In this document: piece after piece, positions 18,258 to 27,359 of the stretch | Numbering within the stretch: the first letter of the stretch is position 1 | Layout of the letters: every line of letters starts with the position of its first letter | Source: Synechococcus sp. PCC 7335 | Lineage (GTDB): Bacteria; Cyanobacteriota; Cyanobacteriia; Phormidesmidales; Phormidesmidaceae | DNA: 64,000 bases | NCBI RefSeq assembly: GCF_000155595.1 | Contig: NZ_DS989904.1 | Location: 2,667,290 to 2,731,289 of the forward strand | Direction: 5' to 3' | Made by a program: the position numbers and the translations under genes | Notes under the pieces: generated by a model | The model's database searches: none | Told to the model about the DNA's origin: nothing | Seen by the model: only the letters and a program-made list of their open reading frames with translations

Positions 18258-18626
18258 ATGCTTGGAATAGTATTGCCTGCAGTTATTACCGCATTTAGTC
18301 TATTAATTCTCGACTGGCTACTGCCTGGAATCACAATTGATACTGTAACTGCATCTGTTCTAGCTGCCATTTCTATCGGCATAGTCAATGGCGTAGTTAA
18401 ACCGATTATCCAACTGCTATCACTGCCCTTGACTTTTGTTACCTTTGGTCTATTTTCTTTGATAGTCAATGGTTTTTGTCTGTGGCTGTCCTCTACCTTC
18501 GTACCAGGGTTTGCAGTTCACGGCCTCATAGGCTTCCTTTTTGGTCCAATTGCATTGTCTTTCTTAAGCACGACTTTCGGACACTACCTGCTTGAAGGCC
18601 GAACTGCTAGCCTACCTGAAGCTTGA
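18258..18626 (+). CDS. Phage-holin-4_2-superfamily small membrane protein
   Basis: The 122-residue protein has four hydrophobic segments and the typical patterns ITAFSLLILDWLLPGI, NGVVKPIIQLLSLPLTFVT and VNGFCLWLSSTFVPGF. These mark the DUF360/phage holin superfamily IV, which is widespread in bacteria and not phage-specific. I take the ATG at 18258 (MLGIVLPAV) rather than a GTG 39 bases upstream, because the family begins at this helix. No holin function is implied, because no phage gene is near. Confidence 0.78.
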   Translation: MLGIVLPAVITAFSLLILDWLLPGITIDTVTASVLAAISIGIVNGVVKPIIQLLSLPLTFVTFGLFSLIVNGFCLWLSSTFVPGFAVHGLIGFLFGPIALSFLSTTFGHYLLEGRTASLPEA

Positions 18627-18685
18627 TTTTCAACGGATAGTATCGGAAAACTTGAAGGCTTCTAGAAATACGAATTGGGATACAC

Positions 18686-19312
18686 ATGGTAGATTCTCGT
18701 AGGTATGCGCCTGCTACTGAGCGCAATCGCCAGCCTATCTTAGATGTATTGCGGCAAGTGCTGCCTAAGACTGGTACGGTTCTAGAAATTGCTAGCGGTA
18801 CTGGTGAGCACGCAACTTTCTTTGCTCCTAGGTTAAGTCACTTACAGTGGCTGCCCAGTGAACCTGATCGAGATTCTAGGGCGAGTGTAGCCGCTTGGGT
18901 AAAGGCGTTACCTGCCAAGAATTTGATGGACCCTATCGCTCTAGATGTAAGCCAGCACCCCTGGCCAGTCGAAAGCGAAGGCTTTGCGCTAGCTCAGCCG
19001 ATTACGGCAATTGTGAATATCAATATGCTACATATCTCAGCCTGGGAGATGTGTCAGCATTTGATGGCTGGAGCACAGAGAGTATTACCCTCAGGCGGAG
19101 CCCTGTATCTGTACGGACCATTCAAGCAAGCGGGGCGGCAAACGGCACCTAGCAACGAGACATTTGATGCTCTGCTACGCGATCGCAATTCTCTTTGGGG
19201 AATTCGAGATCTTGAAGCGGTGAGCGAGGTCGCCCAAAAACACTCTTTGGCATTGATAGAAACTGTTCCTATGCCTGCGAATAATCTTTCAGTAGTGTTC
19301 CGACGAGAGTAG
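18686..19312 (+). CDS. DUF938 SAM-dependent methyltransferase-like protein
   Basis: The 208-residue protein carries the family start RRYAPATERNRQPILDVL, the SAM-binding glycine motif VLEIASGTGEHATFFA (about 31-46), and ITAIVNINMLHISAWE and YLYGPFKQAGRQTAPSNE. These define DUF938, a predicted class I methyltransferase of unknown substrate. The length is normal. It follows the holin-like gene by 59 bases on the same strand and faces the YbjQ gene. Confidence 0.85.
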   Translation: MVDSRRYAPATERNRQPILDVLRQVLPKTGTVLEIASGTGEHATFFAPRLSHLQWLPSEPDRDSRASVAAWVKALPAKNLMDPIALDVSQHPWPVESEGFALAQPITAIVNINMLHISAWEMCQHLMAGAQRVLPSGGALYLYGPFKQAGRQTAPSNETFDALLRDRNSLWGIRDLEAVSEVAQKHSLALIETVPMPANNLSVVFRRE

Positions 19313-19330
19313 GCGATGATTGCGAGCGAA

Positions 19331-19654
19331 CTACAGGCTCACAGCAGTGCCCGTGGCCGTAATCAGCATCAGTACGCCATGATCATCGATATTGATAGTG
19401 TCCGTTCTGATTTGGACGCCGAGCACAGCATCCGCGCCAAGACGCTTTGCTCGGCTCTCTAGCTCTTTGAGCGCATCTTGTTGTCCTTTTTCAAAAACAC
19501 GTTCGTAAGCGCCCGTACGTCCACCTAAAACATCCCGGATACCCGCGAAAAAGTCTCGCAGCGCATTACTACCGTAGACAACCTCGGCAGTGACAATTCC
19601 CAGGTAGTTTTTGATATCGACGCCTTGAAGTGAGTCAGTTGTTGATAGAATCAT
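19331..19654 (-). CDS. YbjQ/DUF74-family protein
   Basis: The 107-residue protein shows the YbjQ pattern: a beta-rich start, GIVTAEVVYGSNALRDFFAGIRDVLGGRTGAYE, then ALKELESRAKRLGADAVLGVQI and a C-terminal beta hairpin. The family forms pentameric rings and is sometimes annotated as heavy-metal binding, but its function is unknown. It is convergent with the DUF938 gene, 18 bases apart. Confidence 0.85.
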   Translation of the reverse strand: MILSTTDSLQGVDIKNYLGIVTAEVVYGSNALRDFFAGIRDVLGGRTGAYERVFEKGQQDALKELESRAKRLGADAVLGVQIRTDTINIDDHGVLMLITATGTAVSL

Positions 19655-19726
19655 GGGTCAGCGCAGTTTTTCATAAGTGCTTTTCTGTGGCCTTGCCATT
19701 GTCAAGTTATTAGGAGGCATTAGTCT

Positions 19727-20953
19727 ATGGTCTGCCTACACAAGTTCACAATTCGCTTTGCCCGGATTGGGTTATCAACGGGCATGACCCTGTCTGCCAG
19801 CCTACTTTTTGCCGAAAGCGCAATCTCGGCTCAGGTCGATTCTCTATATGTGCAGGATGTGCAAGCCCAGAGCGTGCAGGATCAACAAGTGCAGACCCAA
19901 CTAGCCACGAAAATACCCAACGGTCTCATTGCTCAAGCTGGCAATAGCAACTTAAGCAGTGAGCAAGAAGAGCAGCTAGCGGATCTGTTAACTAGGGCTC
20001 GGTATCAGATCGATGCGGGTGATTATCCAGGAGCGATCGCACTCTACGAACAATCGCTCCAGATCGACCGTGACAATCCCCGGATCTATTCCGGCATTGC
20101 CTACTTGCAGCTAAAACAAGATAATTTTCAGCCTGCCGCTGAGTACTACCGGCAGGCACTAGATCGTGACCCACGCAATCTATCCTTTTACTATGGCCTA
20201 GCTCATAGTCTGTTCATGGATGAAGCGTTCGAGCAAGCTGCTGATACCTATCGTGAACTGATTGATATCTCACCCCGAGAGGCAGATGCATACATCGGTT
20301 TAGGTGGAGCGCTGCTTAGGCTAGAAGAATACGACGATGCTCGCAGCGCCTATGAAAGAGCGGTTGCTATAGCACCTGGTAATGCTCAGGCCTACGAAGC
20401 TATCGGACTCCTTTATCTGACTCAAGGCAACTACGACGCTGCTTTATCTCCCCTAGAGCGAGCCCGGTCGATAGACACCAACCGGGCGAGTGTTCATGCC
20501 AACTTGGCTAGAATTTGGCTAGCGCAAGACAACGACTCACAAGCCTTTGATTCCTTACAAAGAGCCGTTGCCCTCAATCCAAGAGACTCAGACTCTCAGT
20601 ACTTCTTAGGCGAGATTTTGCGCAAACGAGGAGATATTAACAGCGCGCTTAATCACTATGAACAAGCTGTAGAACACAATCCAAGACTGCTTCAAGCCCA
20701 GGCAGCGCTGGGTGAACTGTTGTTAGAAAGACAGCAATACCTTCGAGCGGTACTTGCCTACCGTCAGCTGACAAGAGCTTTCCCAGAAGATGCTGGCGTC
20801 CGCTACAACTTGGGCTTAGCACTATGGGGCCAAGGCAGCAAAAACAGCGCCCTTGAGGAACTTCAGCGTTCCTTACAGCTCTATCGCGATCAGGAGAATG
20901 GAGAAGGCGCAGACCGAGCAGCGGCGCTATTGGAAGTTTGGGAAGAGGGGTAG
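19727..20953 (+). CDS. Exported TPR protein
   Basis: The 408-residue protein begins with a signal-peptide-like stretch (about 1-35, ending ESAISAQ). A Gln/Val-rich linker comes next, then about nine consecutive TPR units from about 85 to 400 (for example YPGAIALYEQSLQIDRDNP, FEQAADTYRELIDISPRE). It is probably periplasmic or thylakoid-lumenal. TPR arrays serve as protein-docking scaffolds, and no catalytic domain is present. A TTAGGAGG site lies 9 bases before the ATG. It is convergent with the glycosyltransferase gene. Confidence 0.82.
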   Translation: MVCLHKFTIRFARIGLSTGMTLSASLLFAESAISAQVDSLYVQDVQAQSVQDQQVQTQLATKIPNGLIAQAGNSNLSSEQEEQLADLLTRARYQIDAGDYPGAIALYEQSLQIDRDNPRIYSGIAYLQLKQDNFQPAAEYYRQALDRDPRNLSFYYGLAHSLFMDEAFEQAADTYRELIDISPREADAYIGLGGALLRLEEYDDARSAYERAVAIAPGNAQAYEAIGLLYLTQGNYDAALSPLERARSIDTNRASVHANLARIWLAQDNDSQAFDSLQRAVALNPRDSDSQYFLGEILRKRGDINSALNHYEQAVEHNPRLLQAQAALGELLLERQQYLRAVLAYRQLTRAFPEDAGVRYNLGLALWGQGSKNSALEELQRSLQLYRDQENGEGADRAAALLEVWEEG

Positions 20954-21016
20954 GCTGTCTCTTTGGCTTAAACCATTTCTCTTAGTCTGTCTTTTATTAT
21001 CTACTTCTAATCTTCT

Positions 21017-22240
21017 CTATTGAAGCGCTGTTACCCGCCAGCTCAGTTTAAAGTTGAGCCAGAAGTTCCAGGCAGCAACCAGAAAAATCGTAATTAAATT
21101 GGCGAGATAGGGGAGTTTATGTTCGAAAAAGACGCTGAAGAACATTTGTAACAGCAAAATGTTTAACACCAGTCCGCTCAGACAGATTGTATTGAATTTA
21201 AGTAGACGTTTAAAGCGGTTGCTCCAGCCAGTTTGCTCTTTGAGCATATCGGCGAAAGTCCAGATATCGTTCCAGATGAAGTTACTGAAAATAGCCGCTT
21301 CAGCAGCAATAATTTTGCTGATAATTAGTCCCAATCCAACCGCTTGATACAGTAAATAGAGCAAGGCCATATCGACAACAACGCCACCAAAGCCAACGAT
21401 GCCATAGCGGATAAAGCGTTTCATTGGCCACTTTTGGCGAGTGCGACTCACGCGCTTTTGCGATCGCAAGCGAATCAGATGGCCGATATATTCGACGTAT
21501 TGCTTCCAGGTAACTTTGCTAGCGCCTGAATTACGTTCTTGAAAAACATAGCCAGCTTCAGCGATGGTTTTTATTTCGCCCCGTCCGATCACTTCAAGCA
21601 AGATCTTGTATCCAATGGGACTTAGTCGGCGGCTAGCGATCGCACTTCTGCGCACCATAAAATAGCCGCTCATCGGATCGCTCACTCGTCCTACCACCCG
21701 AGGGCATACGAGCAGACCCAGGACTTGAGCCCCCCTCGACAACAGCCTACGCGCAATGCTCCAGTCGCTGACCCCACCACCGGCTATGTGGCGACTAGCG
21801 ATCGCTAGATCTGCGCCGTCAAGCGTACTGCTTAACAACTTCAGCAAAATTTCTGGCGGATGCTGTAGATCTGCGTCGATAACACCTAATATCTTTCCTC
21901 TAGCCATCTGCCAGCCGCGAATAACCGCAGAGGAAAGACCACGCTCGCTTTGACGTCGCATCACGTGAAGCTGAGGGTATTTGTCTGTCAATGCTAGTGC
22001 AACTTGCCACGTCGAATCCGGGCTGTCGTCATCTACTAGAATTAGCTCATATTTATCTGGAATAAAGTTGTCTAGAAGCTCAGTCAGTTGAGCAACAACC
22101 TTATCGACGTTACCGCTTTCTTTATAGGTCGGGATAATCAAAGACAGGATAGTCTCTGTTGCTTTTGATGAGGCTGCTATCGAGAGACTGTCAGGAACTT
22201 CTAACGGTCCTCTAGGGGGAGAAAGCAGCAAATTACTCAT
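21017..22240 (-). CDS. GT2 glycosyltransferase fused to a GtrA domain (dolichol-P-mannose-synthase-like)
   Basis: This 407-residue protein has an N-terminal GT-A domain (about 35-260) with LSLIIPTYKESGNVDKVV, ILVDDDSPDSTW and the metal-binding GVIDADLQHPPE. A C-terminal GtrA-type domain (about 275-400) has four membrane helices (FIRYGIVGFGGVVVDMALLY, NFIWNDIWTFADM, WNFWLNFKLSW). DPM1-like enzymes load a sugar onto polyprenyl phosphate, and GtrA domains are thought to flip or anchor the product. The enzyme probably supplies sugar for cell-surface glycans. I start at ATG 22240; a GTG 12 bases upstream is possible. A second, free-standing GtrA gene lies at 24584-25069. Confidence 0.86.
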   Translation of the reverse strand: MSNLLLSPPRGPLEVPDSLSIAASSKATETILSLIIPTYKESGNVDKVVAQLTELLDNFIPDKYELILVDDDSPDSTWQVALALTDKYPQLHVMRRQSERGLSSAVIRGWQMARGKILGVIDADLQHPPEILLKLLSSTLDGADLAIASRHIAGGGVSDWSIARRLLSRGAQVLGLLVCPRVVGRVSDPMSGYFMVRRSAIASRRLSPIGYKILLEVIGRGEIKTIAEAGYVFQERNSGASKVTWKQYVEYIGHLIRLRSQKRVSRTRQKWPMKRFIRYGIVGFGGVVVDMALLYLLYQAVGLGLIISKIIAAEAAIFSNFIWNDIWTFADMLKEQTGWSNRFKRLLKFNTICLSGLVLNILLLQMFFSVFFEHKLPYLANLITIFLVAAWNFWLNFKLSWRVTALQ

Positions 22241-22498
22241 AAGGGGTCGCACCCGCTGTTCTTATATTTGTTGAAACACGGGTGGATTAGGTTACTCGGC
22301 AACTCAGTACAGGACAAAAGCTTGCAGGATATACAGCAAGGGCGTTTTATAGGTCAACCACAAGTATAATTTCTGAAGGTACGGAAACCTCTAAATAATG
22401 AGACTATCTATAGTTTTTTGATAGTGTACTTCACCAGATAGCTAGACTTCTGATAATACTGGGTCGGACTCTAAGAACCAACCGTCATTATAAAAGCA

Positions 22499-22888
22499 CT
22501 ACACTGCTTGCCATAAACCTTTAGGCCGCTTAGCAGAGACCACATAGATGAACCCTAGCAGTCCCGCGCCATAGATAAGACTTAGAGAAAGCGTCGACGT
22601 GAATGTACTAAGTGGGTGGTTTCTTAGATTCCAGTGCAGTCCTGCATGGATAACCATAAACAAAGCTAAACTTGTTCTCGCCCATCTGCGCACAACTGTC
22701 GACGGATGCTGAATAAGCCATAGCAAGATAGCTACAACAGGGACATGAAGCGTGACAAACAGGTTACGAGCTAGTAGGTCGGGAAATTGGCGTAGAATAA
22801 ACAAGAGTCTCCACTCCGCTTGCGTCATTGCGTCTAGCTCATGAGCTAGCAATGTAGAGAAACCCAGATGAAACAACAAGCTTCTCAT
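22499..22888 (-). CDS. Small membrane protein (DUF6713-like)
   Basis: The 129-residue protein has about four hydrophobic segments and a conserved-looking N-terminus, LAHELDAMTQAEWRLLF. I link this loosely to DUF6713, a small bacterial membrane family of unknown role. Its ATG overlaps the stop of the upstream DUF2834 gene by four bases (ATGA), so translation is coupled and the two products probably work together. The pair is divergent from an XRE regulator. Confidence 0.65.
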   Translation of the reverse strand: MRSLLFHLGFSTLLAHELDAMTQAEWRLLFILRQFPDLLARNLFVTLHVPVVAILLWLIQHPSTVVRRWARTSLALFMVIHAGLHWNLRNHPLSTFTSTLSLSLIYGAGLLGFIYVVSAKRPKGLWQAV

Positions 22889-23259
22889 ACGCTATGGTCC
22901 TCCCTGTTTAGCCACTGCTCTCTTTGATAGAGAAATAAAGAGAGACTACAGCAGATACCCACAAAGTAGGTGGCTAAGGCATAGAGTGCGAGTCGATGAG
23001 CAGGCATTCCTAGTCGCTTTAGTTCAATCCGCGCAAAGGCTAAGAAAATAAGCGCTGTGATAACGATGTCGCTAGAAAATAGGGTTGAAACAGGGGTGCT
23101 GAAGGCTTGTTCGAAGAAACTGCTGATAGAAGCGTCGCCTGAGAGCAGGAACTGTGAGAAGATGCCCCACGAAATGATAACGCTAAGTGCGCTACAGATG
23201 CCGTAAAACCGGCTCACATCAGCAGTCCGTTTGTCCGTTTGGGTAAGAATTGTTTGCAT
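22885..23259 (-). CDS. DUF2834-family membrane protein
   Basis: The 124-residue protein has three to four membrane segments and the family pattern ISSFFEQAFSTPVSTLFSSDIVITALIFLAFARIELKRLGM. The ATG at 23259 (MQTILTQTDK) is preceded at proper distance by AAGGAGAGT. Longer upstream starts would run into the promoter region, so I reject them. The stop overlaps the next gene by four bases. The function is unknown. The divergent XRE regulator suggests the pair is a regulated module. Confidence 0.78.
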   Translation of the reverse strand: MQTILTQTDKRTADVSRFYGICSALSVIISWGIFSQFLLSGDASISSFFEQAFSTPVSTLFSSDIVITALIFLAFARIELKRLGMPAHRLALYALATYFVGICCSLSLFLYQREQWLNREDHSV

Positions 23260-23329
23260 TCTGACTCTCCTTCGCTTCGTCGTCTTTGAGTGCATGCTTG
23301 TATTGTGCGCATGGGAGATAATTATTTCA

Positions 23330-23346
23330 ATTACTTGTGAGGTAAT
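23330..23346. promoter_or_regulatory. Inverted repeat in a divergent promoter, possible operator
   Basis: ATTAC (23330-23334) and GTAAT (23342-23346) form an inverted repeat with a 7-base centre. It is in the 132-base gap between the DUF2834 module and the XRE regulator. Regulators of this family often bind such sites next to their own gene. That this is the operator is inference. Confidence 0.4.
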
Positions 23347-23391
23347 AAGATTAAAACGTTCGAGGCAAGTCGTAAGGGAGGGTTTACCTCG

Positions 23392-24204
23392 ATGGCAGCA
23401 ATCATAGACAATGCGTTCGGTCAGTTGCTGAAGCAGTGGCGATCGCAACGCAACTTCAGTCAGCTAGACCTTTCCATCACTAGCAACGTCTCTCAACGAC
23501 ACATTAGCTTTCTGGAGTCAGGGCGCTCTAAGCCTAGCCGTGAGATGGTACTTACTCTCTCAACTGTGCTGGATATTCCTCTACGTCAACAGAACAAGAT
23601 GTTGACAGCTGCTGGCTTTGCGGCTCTCTATTCAGAGTTTGACCTAAGTGATCCAGAAGTTGCGCCTATTCGCCGCGCCTTAGAATTTACACTGCGACAG
23701 CAAGAACCTTACCCGGCCTTGGTGATGGATCGCTACTGGAACCAGGTCATGATGAATCAGGGAGCTAAGCGCCTCATTGGGTGGCTGACAGAAGGAAAGG
23801 AACTGCCCGCTGAGATTGGCCCTAATCTGATTAAGCTAATGCTGCACCCACAGGGTGTTAAAGAACACGTTGAGAACTGGGAGGTAGTGGCTTCTCATCT
23901 TATTCATCGCGTTCATCGAGAGACACGAACAGGCGGCGAGCAGCAGTCGCAAGTCTTGTTTAACAGTCTTCTAGCTTATCCTGAGGTCGATAACCTTTGG
24001 CGATCGCCTGTGAAGGAAAACTGGCAACTGCCACTATTGAACACTATTTTCTCGAAGTCCGATCGACGGCTGAGCTTCTTCACGACCCTGACAACGTTGG
24101 GAACGCCTCAAGACATTACGCTTCAAGAGCTACGTTTAGAATGTCTCTTTCCAACAGATAGGGCAACTGAGGAAGTCTATCGAACACTCTTCGAGTGTGG
24201 GTAG
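23392..24204 (+). CDS. XRE-family regulator with MmyB-like ligand-binding domain
   Basis: The 270-residue protein has an N-terminal HTH_3 domain (about 8-65: LLKQWRSQRNFSQLDLSITSN, ISFLESGRSKPSREMVLTL). A C-terminal MmyB-like domain follows (about 95-268, with YPALVMDRYWNQVMMNQGA). That domain is PAS-like and in MltR/MmyB proteins binds a fatty-acid-like ligand. It is divergent from the two small membrane protein genes, which are its most likely targets. The inverted repeat at 23330-23346 may be its site. Confidence 0.85.
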   Translation: MAAIIDNAFGQLLKQWRSQRNFSQLDLSITSNVSQRHISFLESGRSKPSREMVLTLSTVLDIPLRQQNKMLTAAGFAALYSEFDLSDPEVAPIRRALEFTLRQQEPYPALVMDRYWNQVMMNQGAKRLIGWLTEGKELPAEIGPNLIKLMLHPQGVKEHVENWEVVASHLIHRVHRETRTGGEQQSQVLFNSLLAYPEVDNLWRSPVKENWQLPLLNTIFSKSDRRLSFFTTLTTLGTPQDITLQELRLECLFPTDRATEEVYRTLFECG

Positions 24205-24583
24205 TTCAACCTATCGTTTTCAACAGCGGCGGCCCTTGTACATTGAACGAACAGATGCCGATGGGCAAACTTAGAATAGTACACCCGAACCTATCAAAAC
24301 CTTTCCTTTTCGAGCTAGTTATCACGTACTAATAAAGAAGCCAAAACTAGTTCCAAACCCTTCCAAACCCTAGAGAGAAATATATTGAAGAAGCCTTATT
24401 TTCTCTTACTTAGATAACATCTGGGATTGGCAGAGTACCGGTAGCCTGCTGACTGAGTGCCATTGATAGGCTGATTAAGCCGTTCATCTCAGGTAAGACT
24501 AAACGCTGTCATATCTCTATTAGCGAAGTTGTTAGTGTGTCTGGGTTTTTGGAGTTGTTTTCTACTGCTCTCGTTTAAGGGCG
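24205..24583. other. Intergenic region, no gene seen
   Basis: These 379 bases lie between the convergent XRE and GtrA genes. The only pattern I see is a short direct repeat of TTCCAAACCC at 24352-24371. No strong terminator or RNA gene is apparent. Confidence 0.5.
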
Positions 24584-25069
24584 TCAGCTTCGACTGCGCC
24601 AGCTCAGTCTGAGATTAAGCCAGAAGTTCCAAAGGGTGACTAGGGTGATCGCGATCACTTTTGCCACATACTCATCCGCCGCGCTTGCCCATTTCCCCAC
24701 AGCCACCTGACTCACTAGTGCCGGAATCTGTTGCGCAAACGGTAGGAGCAAAAATCCCTCAATCAAGAGATATTGCAGTACGGCGCCGATTAAACAGACA
24801 GAATGAAACTTCAAGAATCGTTGAAGCCTAGCTGGCCAACCCTTTTGCTGCTGAGCGATATCGGCGAACGTCCAGGCATCGTTCCAGAAAAAGTTGTTGA
24901 TGATAGCGGCTTCGATAGAGAGAAGGATGCTAAGCGATCGGGTCATCCCAATTTCAGTTCGCAGTAGATAGAACACGATTAAATCGACAAAAACACCGCT
25001 GAAACCAACAATCCCAAATTGTAGAAGTCGGCCAAGTGGAAATTGCTGTAATTTTTGCAAGTAGCGCAT
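24584..25069 (-). CDS. GtrA-family membrane protein
   Basis: The 161-residue protein has four membrane helices and the family motifs LLQFGIVGFSGVFVDLIVFYLL, NFFWNDAWTFADI and TLWNFWLNLRLSWR. It is close to the C-terminal domain of the GT2 fusion protein 2.3 kb away (both have the IVGF-GV-VD, NDWTFAD and NFWLN signatures), so the two are paralogues. Between its second and third helices it carries an extra segment (about 105-130). GtrA proteins assist transfer of polyprenyl-linked sugars across the membrane. No glycosyltransferase is directly adjacent. Confidence 0.85.
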   Translation of the reverse strand: MRYLQKLQQFPLGRLLQFGIVGFSGVFVDLIVFYLLRTEIGMTRSLSILLSIEAAIINNFFWNDAWTFADIAQQQKGWPARLQRFLKFHSVCLIGAVLQYLLIEGFLLLPFAQQIPALVSQVAVGKWASAADEYVAKVIAITLVTLWNFWLNLRLSWRSRS

Positions 25070-25298
25070 TCTTGTGCTCGTAAACTCCTAGCTCAACTAT
25101 CGGTAACGTTTGTGAAATAGCCTTGGTAGTTTTAGAGAAGCCAGGATAAATCGGCACCACGCTATTAGCCTGTCTGAAATCGCCTGGCGCTCACCTGAAT
25201 ATACATATAGTAATCGTCTGTTGCGCTATACGTTATTCACGTCACCGTACGAATGTTAAATATGTTCGATATTAGTCGAGTGGTGTACACAACGTCCT

Positions 25299-26978
25299 TT
25301 AAAGTCGCCACAAGCACTTTAGAGTTTCAACCGACTCACGTTGTCTCTGTTCAATTGTTTCTGGCGTCCAAGTGGTTTTCTGTAAAACTTGGGTAGTTAA
25401 AACAAAGGAGTTAGCACCACCTGCACTGCTAGAAAAATATCTTTCTTTTTTTTGGTCAAAATCATCATTCTGCGCTTGTGCATTTTTTCTGCGAGAAAGC
25501 AAAGTCAGATTGCCAATTTTATGTACATACTGTTCGCGCTCTTCCCCTTCAAACCACTCCATCCATTGACTGTTTTCCTTAGGATTTTGAGGGAGGACAT
25601 GCTCTATGGTGATAATAGGGTATTGATAGGTTGCCGTACCCGCTGCTAATGCGGAATCAAGACGCAGCAAAACATACTTTCTGATGCGAGTCATCAAGTA
25701 CAAATCGCCGTTCAAAGTGTCTGCTATTTCCGTCATTTCTGCTGAAGTTAACTGTAGCGGTGAGTCATCTTCATAGAGATCGCTATCGTTCTCAATACTA
25801 GTCAGCAGCTCTGCATAGCGATTTATCCGAGTGTTGATGTTTGCTCTCAAGATCATAAGTCCTGCTGCTAGCCTTTCGAGATCAACAAAAAATCTCTCTA
25901 ATCGCTCAGGAGAATGGCTTTTGTATCTTGAGATGTACAAAATTCCTGGAGGAATCCAGTCAAAATTATCTATCATGTTTAGCCATCGCAAGCAAGCATC
26001 AACCGCTTCAGTTTCCTGCCCACCTTGGTAGTTCGCTTTTTTAATAGTTTCTAGTGCGTCTGAGTACGGTTTCAGAATGTCATCAATGAATCGTTCGGGT
26101 GGCTTAATATTTGGCAGTATATACTTTCGAAATTCGTTGAGAGCTGTTTCGCGAAGCTTTGCCTTCCTGTGAATCATTCGAATATGCGAGAACATCTCTT
26201 GAAATGCCTCTCGTCCTAAGTCTTCTTCTTCACTGTCCCAAATCCGCGTATATCTCTCTTGTTGGTGGTTGGGAATGGCTCCTATGATCTCCGACTTAAG
26301 CAAGTCGGCGAGACTTAAGTTTAATCCCCTAGCATTCAAAACAGAAAATATGCGGTATGCCGAGTCCAAGTCAGGCGTAGAGACGACGACTAGAAAGCAT
26401 CGCGTCATTAAGTATTGAGTAAGCCGTAGACGCTTTGCTTCATCTAGGGGGCGCAGTACTTCTAGAAAATAACGAGCATTCTCTTGGATACGCTGCTGAC
26501 TGTCTGAAATTTGAGCACTGTCCAACTGCAGTAGATTCTCTAGTCCGAATTCTTCTTGGATATAATCACGAAAAAATCTCTCATCTTTCTCGCGTAGTTT
26601 GAGCCGATAACGGGCTGGTATTTGCGCTACTATGTTTTCTGGCTGGTAAAGGTAGTTTTCAAGATTTAGACCGCTTTTGTCTAGTTTCCTAAGAACTGAA
26701 AGAAGGATAGTGAGCGTTGTTAAACGTTGCTGTCCATCAACAACATCGGCTTTGGGATCGTCAGATTTAATTAAGACAATGCTCCCCAGAAAATAGGGAT
26801 TGACGTCTGATACAGAGCATGAAGACCCCTCTAGAAATGCAAGTACATCTGTCAGTAATTCGCTTGCCTGTTCTATGGTCCAAGCATAAGGACGTTGGTA
26901 AGGTGGAATAGAAAAGAAAAAGTCGTCGCTAAAAATTTTGAACAACGGTTTTTCAGTCGCATGAATAGCTACAGGCAT
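25299..26978 (-). CDS. DUF262/DUF1524 protein (GmrSD-type nuclease family)
   Basis: The 559-residue protein has an N-terminal ParB/Srx-like DUF262 domain (FSIPPYQRPYAWTIEQ, FLGSIVLI, VVDGQQRLTTLTILLSVL; about 15-230) and a middle helical region. A C-terminal DUF1524 HNH-like domain has TIEHVLPQNPKENSQW and HKIGNLTLLSRRKNAQAQN. In GmrSD, these two halves make a type IV restriction enzyme against modified DNA. DUF262 single-chain proteins are widespread anti-phage candidates. It stands alone, with no methyltransferase or other defence gene beside it. I start at ATG 26978 (MPVAIHATEK), preceded by AAGAAAG; a GTG 42 bases upstream lacks a site. Confidence 0.84.
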   Translation of the reverse strand: MPVAIHATEKPLFKIFSDDFFFSIPPYQRPYAWTIEQASELLTDVLAFLEGSSCSVSDVNPYFLGSIVLIKSDDPKADVVDGQQRLTTLTILLSVLRKLDKSGLNLENYLYQPENIVAQIPARYRLKLREKDERFFRDYIQEEFGLENLLQLDSAQISDSQQRIQENARYFLEVLRPLDEAKRLRLTQYLMTRCFLVVVSTPDLDSAYRIFSVLNARGLNLSLADLLKSEIIGAIPNHQQERYTRIWDSEEEDLGREAFQEMFSHIRMIHRKAKLRETALNEFRKYILPNIKPPERFIDDILKPYSDALETIKKANYQGGQETEAVDACLRWLNMIDNFDWIPPGILYISRYKSHSPERLERFFVDLERLAAGLMILRANINTRINRYAELLTSIENDSDLYEDDSPLQLTSAEMTEIADTLNGDLYLMTRIRKYVLLRLDSALAAGTATYQYPIITIEHVLPQNPKENSQWMEWFEGEEREQYVHKIGNLTLLSRRKNAQAQNDDFDQKKERYFSSSAGGANSFVLTTQVLQKTTWTPETIEQRQRESVETLKCLWRL

Positions 26979-27359
26979 ATGCTTTCTTGATAATCTGCTA
27001 TCTAGCGAGGCCAGTAGCACTTGTTATCACAGAGCATACCCTAGTCTCTAATCTATTGATGCATTCTTGGCCGTTTGCAGTCGTGAATAGATCTGCAGTG
27101 AATTAGTTAAAACCACCGTCTAAACTCTTCATTCTACAAAAGCTACTGCTGAAAACTTTGGCGCAAGTATATTACCGCTTTGATTTGATCTTCCTCAGCC
27201 ACTTTTAGAAAAGTATAGAGCTGTTATTTTTCTACAGAAGGAAAAGCTGGGCTGCGATCAGTCTCTACATAGACATCAGACTCAAGCTGATAGATACGCC
27301 ACACCCATCTGTTGAAGCGCCAAAACTCTGGCACACCCACACTGACGTAGAATCGAAAG
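26979..27359. other. Intergenic region, no gene seen
   Basis: These 381 bases lie downstream of the OmpR regulator and upstream of the DUF262 gene. I see no gene, no convincing hairpin with T-run and no repeat. The DUF262 promoter should be here. Confidence 0.45.

Noticed and set aside
18258-18626. The holin-like name as evidence of a prophage
   Set aside because: The family is common in ordinary bacterial genomes, and no phage structural, integrase or lysis gene is near.
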